From assembly GCA_017443175.1 (NCBI GenBank), contig JAFSOZ010000008.1, forward strand, positions 1 to 64,000: a stretch of 64,000 bases of DNA. Direction: 5' to 3'. Positions 52,579-62,463 of the stretch are shown piece by piece. Below the pieces are notes generated by a model. The model ran no database searches and was not told where the DNA came from. It saw only the letters and a list, made by a program, of their open reading frames with translations. Position 1 is the stretch's first letter, and each line of letters opens with the position of its first letter. The translations under genes and the position numbers were made by a program. Source of the DNA: Bacteroidales bacterium (GTDB taxonomy: Bacteria > Bacteroidota > Bacteroidia > Bacteroidales > WCHB1-69).

Positions 52579-53145
52579 CTATCTGTTTTCCAGATTGAAC
52601 TGACCTTTGTGCAAGCCACGCATGCCATAATAATACTGTTCAATCTCGGCCAAATCCTGCTCATAGTTTCCAGTGGGATAGAAAATCTTGCCTACGCCCG
52701 CCGTCCGGCTCTTGAAGTCTATATGGCTGATTCCAATGGGCACACCGGCTTTCTGCGCGATCTGGTAGAAGCCTCGTTTCCAATGCTCCACATACTGACG
52801 GGAACCTTCGGGACAAATGATGAAGGCAATTTCCTCGCGACTATTGATCAAATCCACGGCAAAATCCGCGAAACGGAGGGCGTGTTTACGATCCACGGGC
52901 ACGCAACCTATCCTCGTCAAAAAGCCTTTTAACGGGAAAACGAAAAACTCCTTCTTCATCACCATAGCCATTTTCAATCCCAGGTATCGTATCACAAAAA
53001 GACCGACCACAAAATCATAAACAGAAGTGTGCGGAGCCATGATGATGACACATTTTTTCAATTCCGGATTGTTTTGAAAATCCTCCGGTGTGTAACCTGT
53101 CACCTTGAAACGGCATAGCTTAAGTAAAAAAGAGTATTTCGACAT
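52579..53145 (-). CDS. 1-acyl-glycerophosphate acyltransferase-like protein
   Basis: 188 residues with the PlsC blocks: APHTSVYDFVVG (HX4D, about residue 37), GCVPVDRK (about 80) and FIICPEGSRQ (about 111). Peripheral or single-helix membrane protein. A small variant often seen in Bacteroidota. It sits five bases after the LD-carboxypeptidase and is likely the last gene of an operon SDR - LD-carboxypeptidase - acyltransferase. Acceptor unclear. Confidence 0.85.
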   Translation of the reverse strand: MSKYSFLLKLCRFKVTGYTPEDFQNNPELKKCVIIMAPHTSVYDFVVGLFVIRYLGLKMAMVMKKEFFVFPLKGFLTRIGCVPVDRKHALRFADFAVDLINSREEIAFIICPEGSRQYVEHWKRGFYQIAQKAGVPIGISHIDFKSRTAGVGKIFYPTGNYEQDLAEIEQYYYGMRGLHKGQFNLENR

Positions 53146-53150
53146 AACAG

Positions 53151-54053
53151 TTAATTTTCAATGATGATTTGTTGATTCTGAATCCGGCAGTGCATCGGGC
53201 AGCCCATGCGGATAGCCTTGTTGAGCGCTTCGTGTCCTGCGGGGAAGTTGAATATGATAGGGAAATCGTATTTCTGGCAGTGCTCTGCCACAATCTCTTC
53301 CGCATTTTTGCCATACGGGATGGTATTATCGTGCATATCGCTCAAATAACCCACTATCAAACCTGCCAAGTTTCGCAGTTTGCCACTTCGGTCCAGATTG
53401 GTCATCATGCGGTCGATGTGATAAAGATACTCGTCCAGGTCTTCAATGAAAAGCACTTTCCCATCTGTATCCAGTTCCGAAGGAGAGCCCATCAGTGAAT
53501 AGAGAATGGAAAGATTGCCACCTACCACGGGGGCTGAAAACTCGTCAGGGCGGCTGAGAGGGTGTTTCTGGATTTCATAACGCAACCGGCGGCCTGTCAG
53601 CGCATCCACCAAGCTCCTGTTGGCAGGTGTGTCAAACTCGCCGTCGTGCACATTGATGGGCATGGTGGCGTGCAGCGTGGCAATGCCATACCGTTGGTGC
53701 ACATGGGCGTGGAACACCGTAACATCGCTATAACCCACCAGCCATTTGGGGCTGCGGCAGAAAGCGGAGAAGTCGAGTTGGTCAATGATGCGGGCGGACC
53801 CGTAACCGCCGCGTGCGAACCAGACGGCCTTGATGTCGGGATTGTCGAGCAACTCCTGAATGTAGCCCGCGCGCGTCGGCTCATCGCCGGCAAACTGATG
53901 GCACTCAGCGAAGAGACGTTCGTCGAAATGCACGCGGAAGCCTGCTTCCTGGAGAAAGTGCACCGCCGACAGCATCTCCTGTTCGGAGACCTTGCGCGCC
54001 GGAGCCGCAATGGCTATGGTGTCGCCTGCTTCCAGATAGGGGGGGATAATCAT
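53151..54053 (-). CDS. LD-carboxypeptidase (S66, muramoyltetrapeptide carboxypeptidase)
   Basis: Removes the terminal D-Ala from tetrapeptides in peptidoglycan recycling. 300 residues. Serine nucleophile in WLVGYSDVT (Ser109), Glu in LFIEDLDEYLYHIDRM (about 200) and His in PAGHEALNKAIRMG (about 275), the S66 triad. No signal peptide, so it is the cytoplasmic LdcA type. Overlaps the upstream SDR gene by four bases (ATGA). Confidence 0.92.
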   Translation of the reverse strand: MIIPPYLEAGDTIAIAAPARKVSEQEMLSAVHFLQEAGFRVHFDERLFAECHQFAGDEPTRAGYIQELLDNPDIKAVWFARGGYGSARIIDQLDFSAFCRSPKWLVGYSDVTVFHAHVHQRYGIATLHATMPINVHDGEFDTPANRSLVDALTGRRLRYEIQKHPLSRPDEFSAPVVGGNLSILYSLMGSPSELDTDGKVLFIEDLDEYLYHIDRMMTNLDRSGKLRNLAGLIVGYLSDMHDNTIPYGKNAEEIVAEHCQKYDFPIIFNFPAGHEALNKAIRMGCPMHCRIQNQQIIIEN

Positions 54054-54904
54054 AAGACTATGCCGTTACGTTCCAGAGCCTCACGGGTGATACGACGTAA
54101 CAGTTCCCGCTCGGTGATGTTGTTGTAAAATTTCTTATTATGCGCCTTCACTTTTTTCTTCTTGAAATAACATCCCGTCACCCCTTCAAATTCGGGGTTC
54201 AGGGCAGCGGCTAACATGGTGGCGGCACCCTCCTCCGGCGTATTGATGATTGGACGGAAAAACCAGTCGCATAGCTTGTCCACCGCAATGTTGCCCTGGC
54301 GGATAATGCCTGTGCTCACAATGTCCGGGTCGGCCACATTGATGCAGATGCCCCGTTTTTTCCACTCGTCCGCCACATCCAACATGAAGTAGTACAACGC
54401 CCGCTTGGAATTGCCATACGTGGTGAAACGGTTGAACTTCTTGTCGTTGGTTTCGGAGAGAAAATCTTCCTTGATTTTTCCCAAGATATAGGCAATGGAA
54501 ATCATGCTCACAATACGGGTGCCTTGGCCCATGATGGGCAGCAGGGCATTGGTAAGCGTGTAGTGTCCCAAGTAGTTCACAGCAGCAGTGTACTCCACCC
54601 CGTTCACGCTGTTCTTGGCGCGATGGCACAACACACCGGCATTGTTCAACAGAATCTGCAAGGAGGAGAATTTTCCCTTGACCTCATTTGCAAAGCGGAT
54701 GATGTCCTGCAGATTACCGAGATCCACCTGCATCAGATGCAAAGTTGCTCCTGTCTCCTTTCGAATTTCCTCATATACGGGTCTTGCAACTTCAGCATCG
54801 TAACAAGCCATAATCACTTCATAGCCGGCTTTCGCCAGCGTGCGGGTATGGATAGTGCCCATCCCTCCGTCTGCACCCGTGACCAATGCAATCTTTCTTT
54901 CCAT
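54050..54904 (-). CDS. short-chain dehydrogenase/reductase
   Basis: 284 residues from ATG 54904, chosen because it starts right at ERKIALVTGADGGMG, the NAD(P)-binding motif; an upstream start would overlap the end of the giant adhesin gene. NNAG at about 85; active-site Ser in VSMISIAY and YGNSK (about 166-170). Classical SDR, substrate unknown. First gene after the giant T9SS gene (20-base gap) and translationally linked to LD-carboxypeptidase. Confidence 0.88.
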   Translation of the reverse strand: MERKIALVTGADGGMGTIHTRTLAKAGYEVIMACYDAEVARPVYEEIRKETGATLHLMQVDLGNLQDIIRFANEVKGKFSSLQILLNNAGVLCHRAKNSVNGVEYTAAVNYLGHYTLTNALLPIMGQGTRIVSMISIAYILGKIKEDFLSETNDKKFNRFTTYGNSKRALYYFMLDVADEWKKRGICINVADPDIVSTGIIRQGNIAVDKLCDWFFRPIINTPEEGAATMLAAALNPEFEGVTGCYFKKKKVKAHNKKFYNNITERELLRRITREALERNGIVL

Positions 54905-54924
54905 AAATACCTTTCTACTCAAAA

Positions 54925-57900
54925 TTATTTTTTGATAAACGGCTTGGTAACAATGCCTTTTTCGCATGCTATGCGCACAAAGTACATGCCGGCAGCGCAA
55001 GCAGATGCATCCAAATCCACAACATTGCCATTAACCTCAACAGCTTGCATCAGCTTGCCATACACATCGTAAACTTCCACTTTCTGAATGCTCAATTCCG
55101 AATTCTCGATTCTGAACTTCCCTGTGGTCGGATTAGGATAAAGTTTGGTTGTGCTCATCAAATAATCATGAACACCGGGAATGAAGAAACTGATGTGTTC
55201 GGACTCGTCGCTTGTCTGCTCCCCACAATTGGCAACCACAAATACCTGATACTCCACATTGCTGCCCATACCTGTAAGGGTGTACGGGTGTGTGGTGGTA
55301 GTAACCGTTGACCATGGATCCGTATCAATCTGTTTGTAGCTGATAGTCCAGCTATCGGGTGTGCCTTGTTGGTTCCAATCCAGCTGAATGCTACCATCGC
55401 TCAAATCAGGAGTGGCGGTCAAATCGGTCGGTGCCTTACAAGTGTCAGGTGTGGGACCTCCTTCGCAGGTCACAAGAATATCAAAACCAAAGTACTGAAC
55501 ACTTTCATCAGATGTAAAATAAAGGGTAAGCGGACCAGTGGTAGAAATCACATCCAGTGTAGTATCCACATCGCTATCAAAGAGCTTGGTACCATTGATG
55601 TCACTACCGTCATAAATGGCTAAATTGTCATAATCGCTCTCGATCCCAAAGGTACCGGTCAAGTGGACCAACTGACCTGCCAGCTCCGGATTGACAACCA
55701 AAGTCACATCACAGTCGGAATCATACTCTTCAGTCGGACCACCGTTGTCATAGATATGGCCACCGCACAAAATCACCGAATACTCGCCGGTAGTAGGTAA
55801 ATTATAGGAGCCCGGAGTTGCCTTGATAGGGCCAACCCAATCGCTGACATCATTGTTGCCGCAATTGGCGCGTACATAGAAATCGTATGTAATAGCAGAA
55901 AGCCCCGTGATAGTGAAAGGATGAGTGCTGGTGGTAACCACAGTACCTGAACCATGTGTGAATCCTTCAGCACCATACTCAATTTCCCATGTGGTGGCAG
56001 TACCTGCTTCCATCCAAGACAAAACCACAGAGTTGCTGTTGGTGAGCGCAGAAAACTCCCTGGGGGTCAAACAGGATGGTATAAGTTTCACCTCCAGATT
56101 GTCCACGTAAGCGTAAGAGGAGGCGTTGGAATAAGCATTCAAGAATGCTATATGGTGTCCGTTTCCGTGGTAGTTGTTCAAATAAACATATTGCTCCGTC
56201 CAGGCAGTAGCGGAAGATATTGAAGGAGAAACGGTGTCAACGGGGACGAAAGTACCGATATCTTCCGGATCGGAAATCACGCCCACAACAAGTCTGTCGG
56301 CAGAGGAGTTTGCACTGTACATGAACGACACTTGCAGGGTATTCATGGCGATAGACGCATCAAACTCAGGCGTAATGGCAGCATTGTAGGTACCACTGGA
56401 ACCCGCATAGAAATACAAGGAACCCGGAGCGCTATAGTGCGCTTCTGTGATATGCGGCATGTTGGACGACGGATGCGTGTTGATTTTTCCCCAACAGTGT
56501 GGATAAGCATTGATGCCGGAACCATAAATGTCGAAGCTTTCCTGATATGGAAGCGTGCTGATTAGACCGCATTCCGTACTGAATTCAATCGTCCTGTACG
56601 AACTGACAGTGCTGCCACAGTTGGAAAGCATTCTCACATTGTAGGACGTGCTGGGTTGCAGGTTCGAGAGATGGACACTGTAGTTGGACAAATTGGTGAC
56701 AGGAGTCCACGTGCTGTCTATCGTCTTCTTATACTCCATCACCCAAGATGTTTCCGAATTGCCACTGACCCAAACGATATCTGCCGAGTTGGTGGTAACA
56801 TTCTCTACATAGAAGTTTGGCGGAATACAGGTGACGAGACTATCGCAATCGCCGCCGAAGATGACATCGTTGCAATAGTCAGAGACTCCTCCGTTGGAAG
56901 TTGTAGGTGCATTATTGATGTTATAGGGATTGGAGTCGTTAAACGTATAGCGAGAGGCACCGGATCCGGAAGGAGATACATGCACGTGCCAGGTGTTGGA
57001 ACTGCCGTTAGCATAGGCGCCCGTCTCATCCACTACGATAACTGCCAAGTTATGAACACCATCATATACGAAAGGCGTGGCAAACTCGAAGGTATTCCAT
57101 CCCGGGGACATGTTTTGAGCGCCAGAGAACACTAATTGAGCATTAGCGGCAGGCAACCAGGAGGAAGAAGCGGCTTCGGTAGTGTGCATCAGATAAATGG
57201 ACAAGGTACGGTTCTGCACCCAATTGGTCATATTGAAGGAAATGGAACGCAAGACGTTGGCACCCCCCATCTCAGTGGCAGTGTATATCTGCTGCGAATA
57301 ACTAAATTTGTAGAAAGAGTAGCAAGGAAGGTACGAGTTGTGTTCCGTACCGTTGCCGATGACAACGTCACCACCGGCCATACAGGACGTTCTAAAACTC
57401 TGCGAAACGGCATTACTGTAGCTGCTGTCACAATTGGTGATTACCTGCACATTATAGTTGGTAGTGGGTTGCAAGTTGGAAAGCAAGTAAGAGGTTCCCG
57501 TGATATGATGGCTGGCTGTGTCCCAATGGTTCTGTCCTTCGACCGAATAAACCAACGTATAATCTGTAACGTTGCCGTAATGACCAGGTTCCCAAGAGAT
57601 CAACGCCGATGTTCCGGCCTCATTGGAGACTGTCAGGTTGGATACGGGCGAACAGTCAGGAATGACAGACAACACGATGTCGTCGATATAGCCATAATTG
57701 TAGTTGCTGGCAGGCTGAGCCACTTTCAGTGCAATGTATTTGCCAGCTCCAGAGTATATGTCAAAATATACATTCTGATCGATGTAAGATGTGCTGTTGG
57801 TGCTAAGCACCTGCACAGGTGTGAATGTAGTAAGATCCATAGGATCAGACATGATACCCACCTGCACTTGGAACGGATAGTTGCTGGACCGCGCCGCCAT

Positions 57901-60900
57901 GGACAGGGTCAACTGCAAGGTGTTGATGGGCAAGACGGTGGTATCGATCTCTGGCAGAATCGCGTACTGGTCCGCGTAATTGGAGGAACTATGCGTAAAG
58001 AATGCCAGACAATTGGCACCTGTGTGGGCGGCGGCAGAATAGACGGTCGGGTAACCAGCATGGTTGTTGCCGTTGTTTATTCTGCTCCAACAATTGGGAA
58101 GTACGTTGACAGACGAACTGGTAGTGCCTACATAACTGTCAAAGTTCTCCATATAGGGCAACTGCGCCATGGTGGCACAACCCGTACGGAAGCTGTAGTG
58201 CAGCCAGGCGCTTTGCTCCGTAGCGCTACAATAGGATTGCACGTAAACGGAGTAAAGGGTATTGGGGATAAGACCGTTCAGTGTCAATTGATCCACATTG
58301 CAGTAATGAGGCGTGTCCACAGCGGGATTTACAGAGCCTTCAGGTCCATACAGATATGCCCATTGGGTCTCCGTGCTGCCTGCAGTCCACCTGATGATTG
58401 CCGAAGTGGGCTCGATGGAGGTAGCATTGATGTTGTTCACGTGAGGGCATGACGGCAAGTCCTGCACATCCACGTCGTCAATGTAGATAGAATTGGCATA
58501 CCATCTCGGAATGCGGAATGCCAGATAACGTCCGTTACCTTCATAATTATCGGTGATGACCTCGCCCGCTTCCCAAGTATTAAGGGTAGAAGGCGAGAAT
58601 GTGCCTAGCAATACAAAAGTGGAAGGATCCGCCGGATCTGTCATCACACCCACTTCAACCATGTTGGCAGTGAGGCTCTTGTAAGCTTTGAACTGCACCT
58701 GCAAGTGGTCCATCCGCACCAGATTGTCGAAGCGCGGCAGGATGCCGTATGCGTAAGTATTGGCAGTGGGACAATTGAAATAAAGTGATTTGTTGCCAGA
58801 AGCTGCAAATGAAGTGCTGACAGACGGCATCGGCATGGACGTGTTATAAAGTCTCGTCCAGCAGGAAGACATCTGATAGGCAGCTTCGTTATCAAAATCC
58901 TCAAAATAGGGAAGGCTGATGGGAGTGCAGGGCACGTATGCCGAAGTGTATGACCATGCACTACTGTCAGTGGCAGAGCAAATTGCGCACAAACGGATAT
59001 CATAGTGAGTATCGGTAGACAAGTTTCTGATGGTGTACGGAGAGGAGGTTACGAAGCCTGCACTGGTCCAATTGTTGCCACCCTCCGGTTTGTATTGCAA
59101 TGCCCATGCGGTTTCATCACCATTGGAAATCCAAGCCACTGTAACTCCTTGGTCATCGGCGTTGTTGATGTAAACCATGGGCTCAGGGCATGAAAGCGGG
59201 GCCACCTGGTTGCACACGAACAGCTGCATGTCGCTGTAAATATATCCAAGGACACCCGTAGGCGGGTCGGCAGGATCGGGATTATTGTTGTCATTATAGC
59301 AATACAAAGACTGGTACGTGTTAAGCGTACGCCCACGGAAAACATAGGATGAAGAATTGTATGTGCCGGAATTGTCATCCACGATGACCACCAGATTGTC
59401 GGTGCCGTTATAGCTGAAATAAGTGTCAAAATCAAAAACATTCCAACCTTGCGAGCAATTCATGTCGCCTTCATATACCAAAGTGGCTTCCGATATCGGT
59501 GTCCAATCGGACGCGGACGCAAACGTGGCGGTATTACGGTGCGCAAGATATATTTTCACATTGTTCTTGCCATAAGTAGGCGTGGTGAAATCATAGTAGA
59601 ACCCGATACCCGTGATTAAGTTGGAAGTTTGCGTTGAGTTTATCGCAGAAGCCGGAATAATCTGCTGGGAATAGCTGTAGTTGTAATAGGTGTTCATCGG
59701 GAGCTGGAAAATGGAAGTCTCGGCAAGGGTGGTGTCCGCAAGATTCAGCGGATTGGGGTTGGGCTGCAAGCAAGTGATGAAGTTGAGCGTGGTGAAGTTG
59801 GCGTAGATTGTGTCAGAGGATCCGCCGATGCAGTTGGAGACAAGCTTGACATCATACGTGGTGTTGGTGGTCAGGCCAGTGAGCATATACTGGCTACCTG
59901 TAGTGGTGACAGTAGTCGGAGTCTGCCCCGCCACCCCGTATTGGATGGTATAACCTGTAGAACCATATTGGGCTGGCGTCCAGGAAAGAGTGGCCGCTGT
60001 GCCCGTGATATTTGATACGGTCAAGTTTGACGGATTGGAACAGGTGGGTACATAATCCACTCGCACATCTTCCACATTTACATAGTTATTGATGCTGGAC
60101 ACAGGAGCTGGTGCATAGAAAGCCAGACATACGGGCGTTTGATATCTCTCCGGCAGAGTGATATAATCATGCTGGAAGACACCGACAACAGGAAAGTCAC
60201 TCGGATAATAAGATTTCAGCAGCGTGAAGGTACTTATGTCATTGTGGTCGGTCATAATACCCACATCCAATCTTCCGTATGTAGCGTTGGTTATACCGAT
60301 GAGATAATTAAGGGCCAGCGTACCGGCAGGATAGGCAGACAAATCCAAAGCCTGCGAAACCGCCAGAGAATACAAGTTTTCGTATGAGTATAAATAGAGT
60401 TGGCCTGAAGACAACACGTATGGGTATTGTGTTATATTGTTGGTAGAACGTGTCCAACAGAAAGGATAGGTGTCTTCGCCGCCACTGCCGTAGTTGTCAA
60501 AAGTCTCGACATACGGGATGGTCTGGTGAACCTCACATTGTGTGCGGAAATGGGCATTCACCCAACTGCTGGATTCCAAAGAGGAGCAGACAGTGCGGAG
60601 ATACACATCATAATGGGTGTTAGGATCAAGTCCTGTAAGGACACATGTGCTGTCATGAACCAACATCGGTGTACCGCTGTTTACACTTTGCCCAGATGCC
60701 ACACAAACGACTTCCCACAAGGTGTCGGCGGGAGTGTGAGGCTGCCAGGACAAGGTAGCAGAGTAAGTTCTGATACCGCTGAGTATCAGGTGACTGGGCG
60801 CGTAGCAATTGGGCTGAGGGCCAAAACAGAACCGGATGTTGTTGCGGGCATTGGCCAAATAACCGGACGGCGGGGTGGAAACATTGTAGGCAGAAACATC

Positions 60901-62193
60901 GCGATAGGCATAGAGGGAAGTGGTGCCCGAGGTCGTGTGACAATAGAAACGGGGCTCATTGACATAGAAAGTGCCCTCATTGTACACGATAGCCACAACC
61001 ACATTGCTTGTACCATCCCACTCAAAAGGGGCGTTGAAAGTGATAGTGGAAAAGGTGTCCGCCTCATCGCAACTGTACGGACCGTCATAAACCAAAGTCA
61101 AATCATCACCCGAAACCCAATCTGTGGTGGAGTTGAATGTCGTCTTCTGGATATTGGCCATATAGACCTGAATATTGTTGTAAACTCGTGGCGTGGCGTG
61201 CATGTACGGCAACCCGAGAGAAACAATGGTTCCCAGCTGGGCACCCATCTCAGCTGCCGTGAAAATCTGCTGGGAATAAGCATAGTTGTAAAAGCTATTG
61301 AACGGAAGATTGGTGGTAGTGGTTGTTCCTGCGCCAATAGGAGTTCCACAAGAAGGCATGGTGGTCGTGCTGAAACAAAGGGTGTCGGAACTACTGGTAG
61401 TGGAGGAACAGACGGATTCAACCCTGTAGCAGTATTGAGTCTGCGGAACAAGGGCGGTGTCTGTATAGAAATGATCCGTGATGGGAGTGGTGTTGAGCAG
61501 GGTATTGTCACGATACACATTGAAACCGCTGATATCGAGAACATTTTGCACAAAGCATCCTGAGATAATCCAGCCAAAGCCCTCAATACCGGCAGTTGCC
61601 AACGACATCCAGTCTCCGGCATACCAAAGATTGTTCAGATTGTCATAGACCGTGTTGGTGGCGGCGGCGGGAAATCCGCTATTACCCGCAGACGTCAGGA
61701 CTTCATAGCCTATCCATATTTCTTGGGTGGAATTCACCAAAACAGGCGTATTGAGTGTTACCATGTTTTCCCCTGACACCAGAGTGGACACGTCAACAGG
61801 CGTTGTTGAAACAAGCGTGCCCTCATAGAAAATATCGTTGATACTGTCGTAACTGCCGCCCTGCCACACTTTGATCGTCAAAGTTGAAATTGTGTTTTCC
61901 CACAGCGTGAATTTCACATGAGACAGATATTTGCCACTCACCCGAATCAAGCTGTCCGGTGTGAGTCGGATAGCAGCTGTAAAAGTGTAGTCACCCAACC
62001 CGACACCAATGGACACATCACCGCCATACGAAATGGCATCTGTGGGAGTATAATTGATCAACGGAGAATGCCAAGTGAGCGTCACCTGATCCCATCGCGA
62101 GGTGGCCTGCACGTTAGAAGGCGCATCACACTGGGCTGACAGTTGCATAACGGCAAACAAAAGTAGGCTGAGCAAGAGTAGTGTTTTTTTCAT
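54925..62193 (-). CDS. giant T9SS surface adhesin-like protein with FN3, cleaved-adhesin and CUB modules
   Basis: 2422 residues with a signal peptide (1-21). At least eight fibronectin type III domains (for example VTLTWHSP, ATLSWTP, ALISWEP, VVLSWMEAG). Four cleaved-adhesin/choice-of-anchor-J modules begin near residues 561 (PYVETFDNYG), 1101, 1351 and 1890. Three copies of another module with FY-Y-YSQQI at about 304, 839 and 1633. A CUB-like domain lies near 2140-2250 (VILCGGHIYDNGG, DNLAIYDGSD). T9SS sorting domain at the C-terminus (LYPNPTTG, GMYFVRI, KPFIKK). Likely a surface fibre for adhesion or carbohydrate binding; function not shown. Large internal antisense frames are shadows. Confidence 0.88.
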   Translation of the reverse strand: MKKTLLLLSLLLFAVMQLSAQCDAPSNVQATSRWDQVTLTWHSPLINYTPTDAISYGGDVSIGVGLGDYTFTAAIRLTPDSLIRVSGKYLSHVKFTLWENTISTLTIKVWQGGSYDSINDIFYEGTLVSTTPVDVSTLVSGENMVTLNTPVLVNSTQEIWIGYEVLTSAGNSGFPAAATNTVYDNLNNLWYAGDWMSLATAGIEGFGWIISGCFVQNVLDISGFNVYRDNTLLNTTPITDHFYTDTALVPQTQYCYRVESVCSSTTSSSDTLCFSTTTMPSCGTPIGAGTTTTTNLPFNSFYNYAYSQQIFTAAEMGAQLGTIVSLGLPYMHATPRVYNNIQVYMANIQKTTFNSTTDWVSGDDLTLVYDGPYSCDEADTFSTITFNAPFEWDGTSNVVVAIVYNEGTFYVNEPRFYCHTTSGTTSLYAYRDVSAYNVSTPPSGYLANARNNIRFCFGPQPNCYAPSHLILSGIRTYSATLSWQPHTPADTLWEVVCVASGQSVNSGTPMLVHDSTCVLTGLDPNTHYDVYLRTVCSSLESSSWVNAHFRTQCEVHQTIPYVETFDNYGSGGEDTYPFCWTRSTNNITQYPYVLSSGQLYLYSYENLYSLAVSQALDLSAYPAGTLALNYLIGITNATYGRLDVGIMTDHNDISTFTLLKSYYPSDFPVVGVFQHDYITLPERYQTPVCLAFYAPAPVSSINNYVNVEDVRVDYVPTCSNPSNLTVSNITGTAATLSWTPAQYGSTGYTIQYGVAGQTPTTVTTTGSQYMLTGLTTNTTYDVKLVSNCIGGSSDTIYANFTTLNFITCLQPNPNPLNLADTTLAETSIFQLPMNTYYNYSYSQQIIPASAINSTQTSNLITGIGFYYDFTTPTYGKNNVKIYLAHRNTATFASASDWTPISEATLVYEGDMNCSQGWNVFDFDTYFSYNGTDNLVVIVDDNSGTYNSSSYVFRGRTLNTYQSLYCYNDNNNPDPADPPTGVLGYIYSDMQLFVCNQVAPLSCPEPMVYINNADDQGVTVAWISNGDETAWALQYKPEGGNNWTSAGFVTSSPYTIRNLSTDTHYDIRLCAICSATDSSAWSYTSAYVPCTPISLPYFEDFDNEAAYQMSSCWTRLYNTSMPMPSVSTSFAASGNKSLYFNCPTANTYAYGILPRFDNLVRMDHLQVQFKAYKSLTANMVEVGVMTDPADPSTFVLLGTFSPSTLNTWEAGEVITDNYEGNGRYLAFRIPRWYANSIYIDDVDVQDLPSCPHVNNINATSIEPTSAIIRWTAGSTETQWAYLYGPEGSVNPAVDTPHYCNVDQLTLNGLIPNTLYSVYVQSYCSATEQSAWLHYSFRTGCATMAQLPYMENFDSYVGTTSSSVNVLPNCWSRINNGNNHAGYPTVYSAAAHTGANCLAFFTHSSSNYADQYAILPEIDTTVLPINTLQLTLSMAARSSNYPFQVQVGIMSDPMDLTTFTPVQVLSTNSTSYIDQNVYFDIYSGAGKYIALKVAQPASNYNYGYIDDIVLSVIPDCSPVSNLTVSNEAGTSALISWEPGHYGNVTDYTLVYSVEGQNHWDTASHHITGTSYLLSNLQPTTNYNVQVITNCDSSYSNAVSQSFRTSCMAGGDVVIGNGTEHNSYLPCYSFYKFSYSQQIYTATEMGGANVLRSISFNMTNWVQNRTLSIYLMHTTEAASSSWLPAANAQLVFSGAQNMSPGWNTFEFATPFVYDGVHNLAVIVVDETGAYANGSSNTWHVHVSPSGSGASRYTFNDSNPYNINNAPTTSNGGVSDYCNDVIFGGDCDSLVTCIPPNFYVENVTTNSADIVWVSGNSETSWVMEYKKTIDSTWTPVTNLSNYSVHLSNLQPSTSYNVRMLSNCGSTVSSYRTIEFSTECGLISTLPYQESFDIYGSGINAYPHCWGKINTHPSSNMPHITEAHYSAPGSLYFYAGSSGTYNAAITPEFDASIAMNTLQVSFMYSANSSADRLVVGVISDPEDIGTFVPVDTVSPSISSATAWTEQYVYLNNYHGNGHHIAFLNAYSNASSYAYVDNLEVKLIPSCLTPREFSALTNSNSVVLSWMEAGTATTWEIEYGAEGFTHGSGTVVTTSTHPFTITGLSAITYDFYVRANCGNNDVSDWVGPIKATPGSYNLPTTGEYSVILCGGHIYDNGGPTEEYDSDCDVTLVVNPELAGQLVHLTGTFGIESDYDNLAIYDGSDINGTKLFDSDVDTTLDVISTTGPLTLYFTSDESVQYFGFDILVTCEGGPTPDTCKAPTDLTATPDLSDGSIQLDWNQQGTPDSWTISYKQIDTDPWSTVTTTTHPYTLTGMGSNVEYQVFVVANCGEQTSDESEHISFFIPGVHDYLMSTTKLYPNPTTGKFRIENSELSIQKVEVYDVYGKLMQAVEVNGNVVDLDASACAAGMYFVRIACEKGIVTKPFIKK
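55084..55123. repeat. AT-rich GAATTC-type repeat in the giant's T9SS tail
   Basis: On the coding strand the units TTCAGAATCGAGAATTC and GGAATTGAGCATTCAG encode FRIENSELSIQ within the sorting domain, the same style as 1429-1458 and the lspA end. Confidence 0.65.
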
Positions 62194-62286
62194 AACAATA
62201 TGATTATCATATTTTTAATTATAGTTTACTGCATTTTTAGTTGTAAGTTGCAATAATAAGTTTTTTTTTAATAAATAGGATTAAAA
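62194..62286. other. AT-rich leader region of the giant adhesin gene
   Basis: No TAnnTTTG box of good quality was found; sequences such as TTATAGTTTACTGC and poly-T tracts only. No gene visible. Confidence 0.4.
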
Positions 62287-62322
62287 ATAAAAAAAAGACC
62301 AACCCCAAAAGGTTGGTCTTAA
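62287..62322 (-). terminator. terminator of a lost T9SS gene
   Basis: AAGACCAACC (62295-62304) and GGTTGGTCTT (62311-62320) with a 6-nt loop; on the minus strand it is followed by a T-run. It lies just downstream of the tail relic at 62349 and upstream of the giant gene. Confidence 0.75.
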
Positions 62323-62348
62323 AACCAGCAGTAAAACCGCTATGAATT

Positions 62349-62450
62349 TTATTTTTTGATGAAGGATTTGGTCACAATTCCTTCGTCGCACATAATACGC
62401 ACAAAGTACATGCCGGAAGCGGACATCTCCATGGACTCATCTCGCCCACA
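62349..62450 (-). pseudogene. relic of a T9SS sorting-domain C-terminus
   Basis: The minus strand encodes SASGMYFVRI, then MCDEGIVTKSFIKK and a stop at 62349, nearly the same as the last residues of the giant adhesin (AGMYFVRIACEKGIVTKPFIKK). Upstream the frame stays open only to about 62469, with no start and no further domain. This is the end of a deleted T9SS gene that kept its terminator. Confidence 0.75.
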
Positions 62451-62463
62451 CCACAAACTGCCC

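Noticed and set aside
57136-58452. 438-residue plus-strand frame inside the giant adhesin gene
   Set aside because: Antisense to repeated FN3/adhesin modules with clear coding signal on the minus strand; no recognisable motif.
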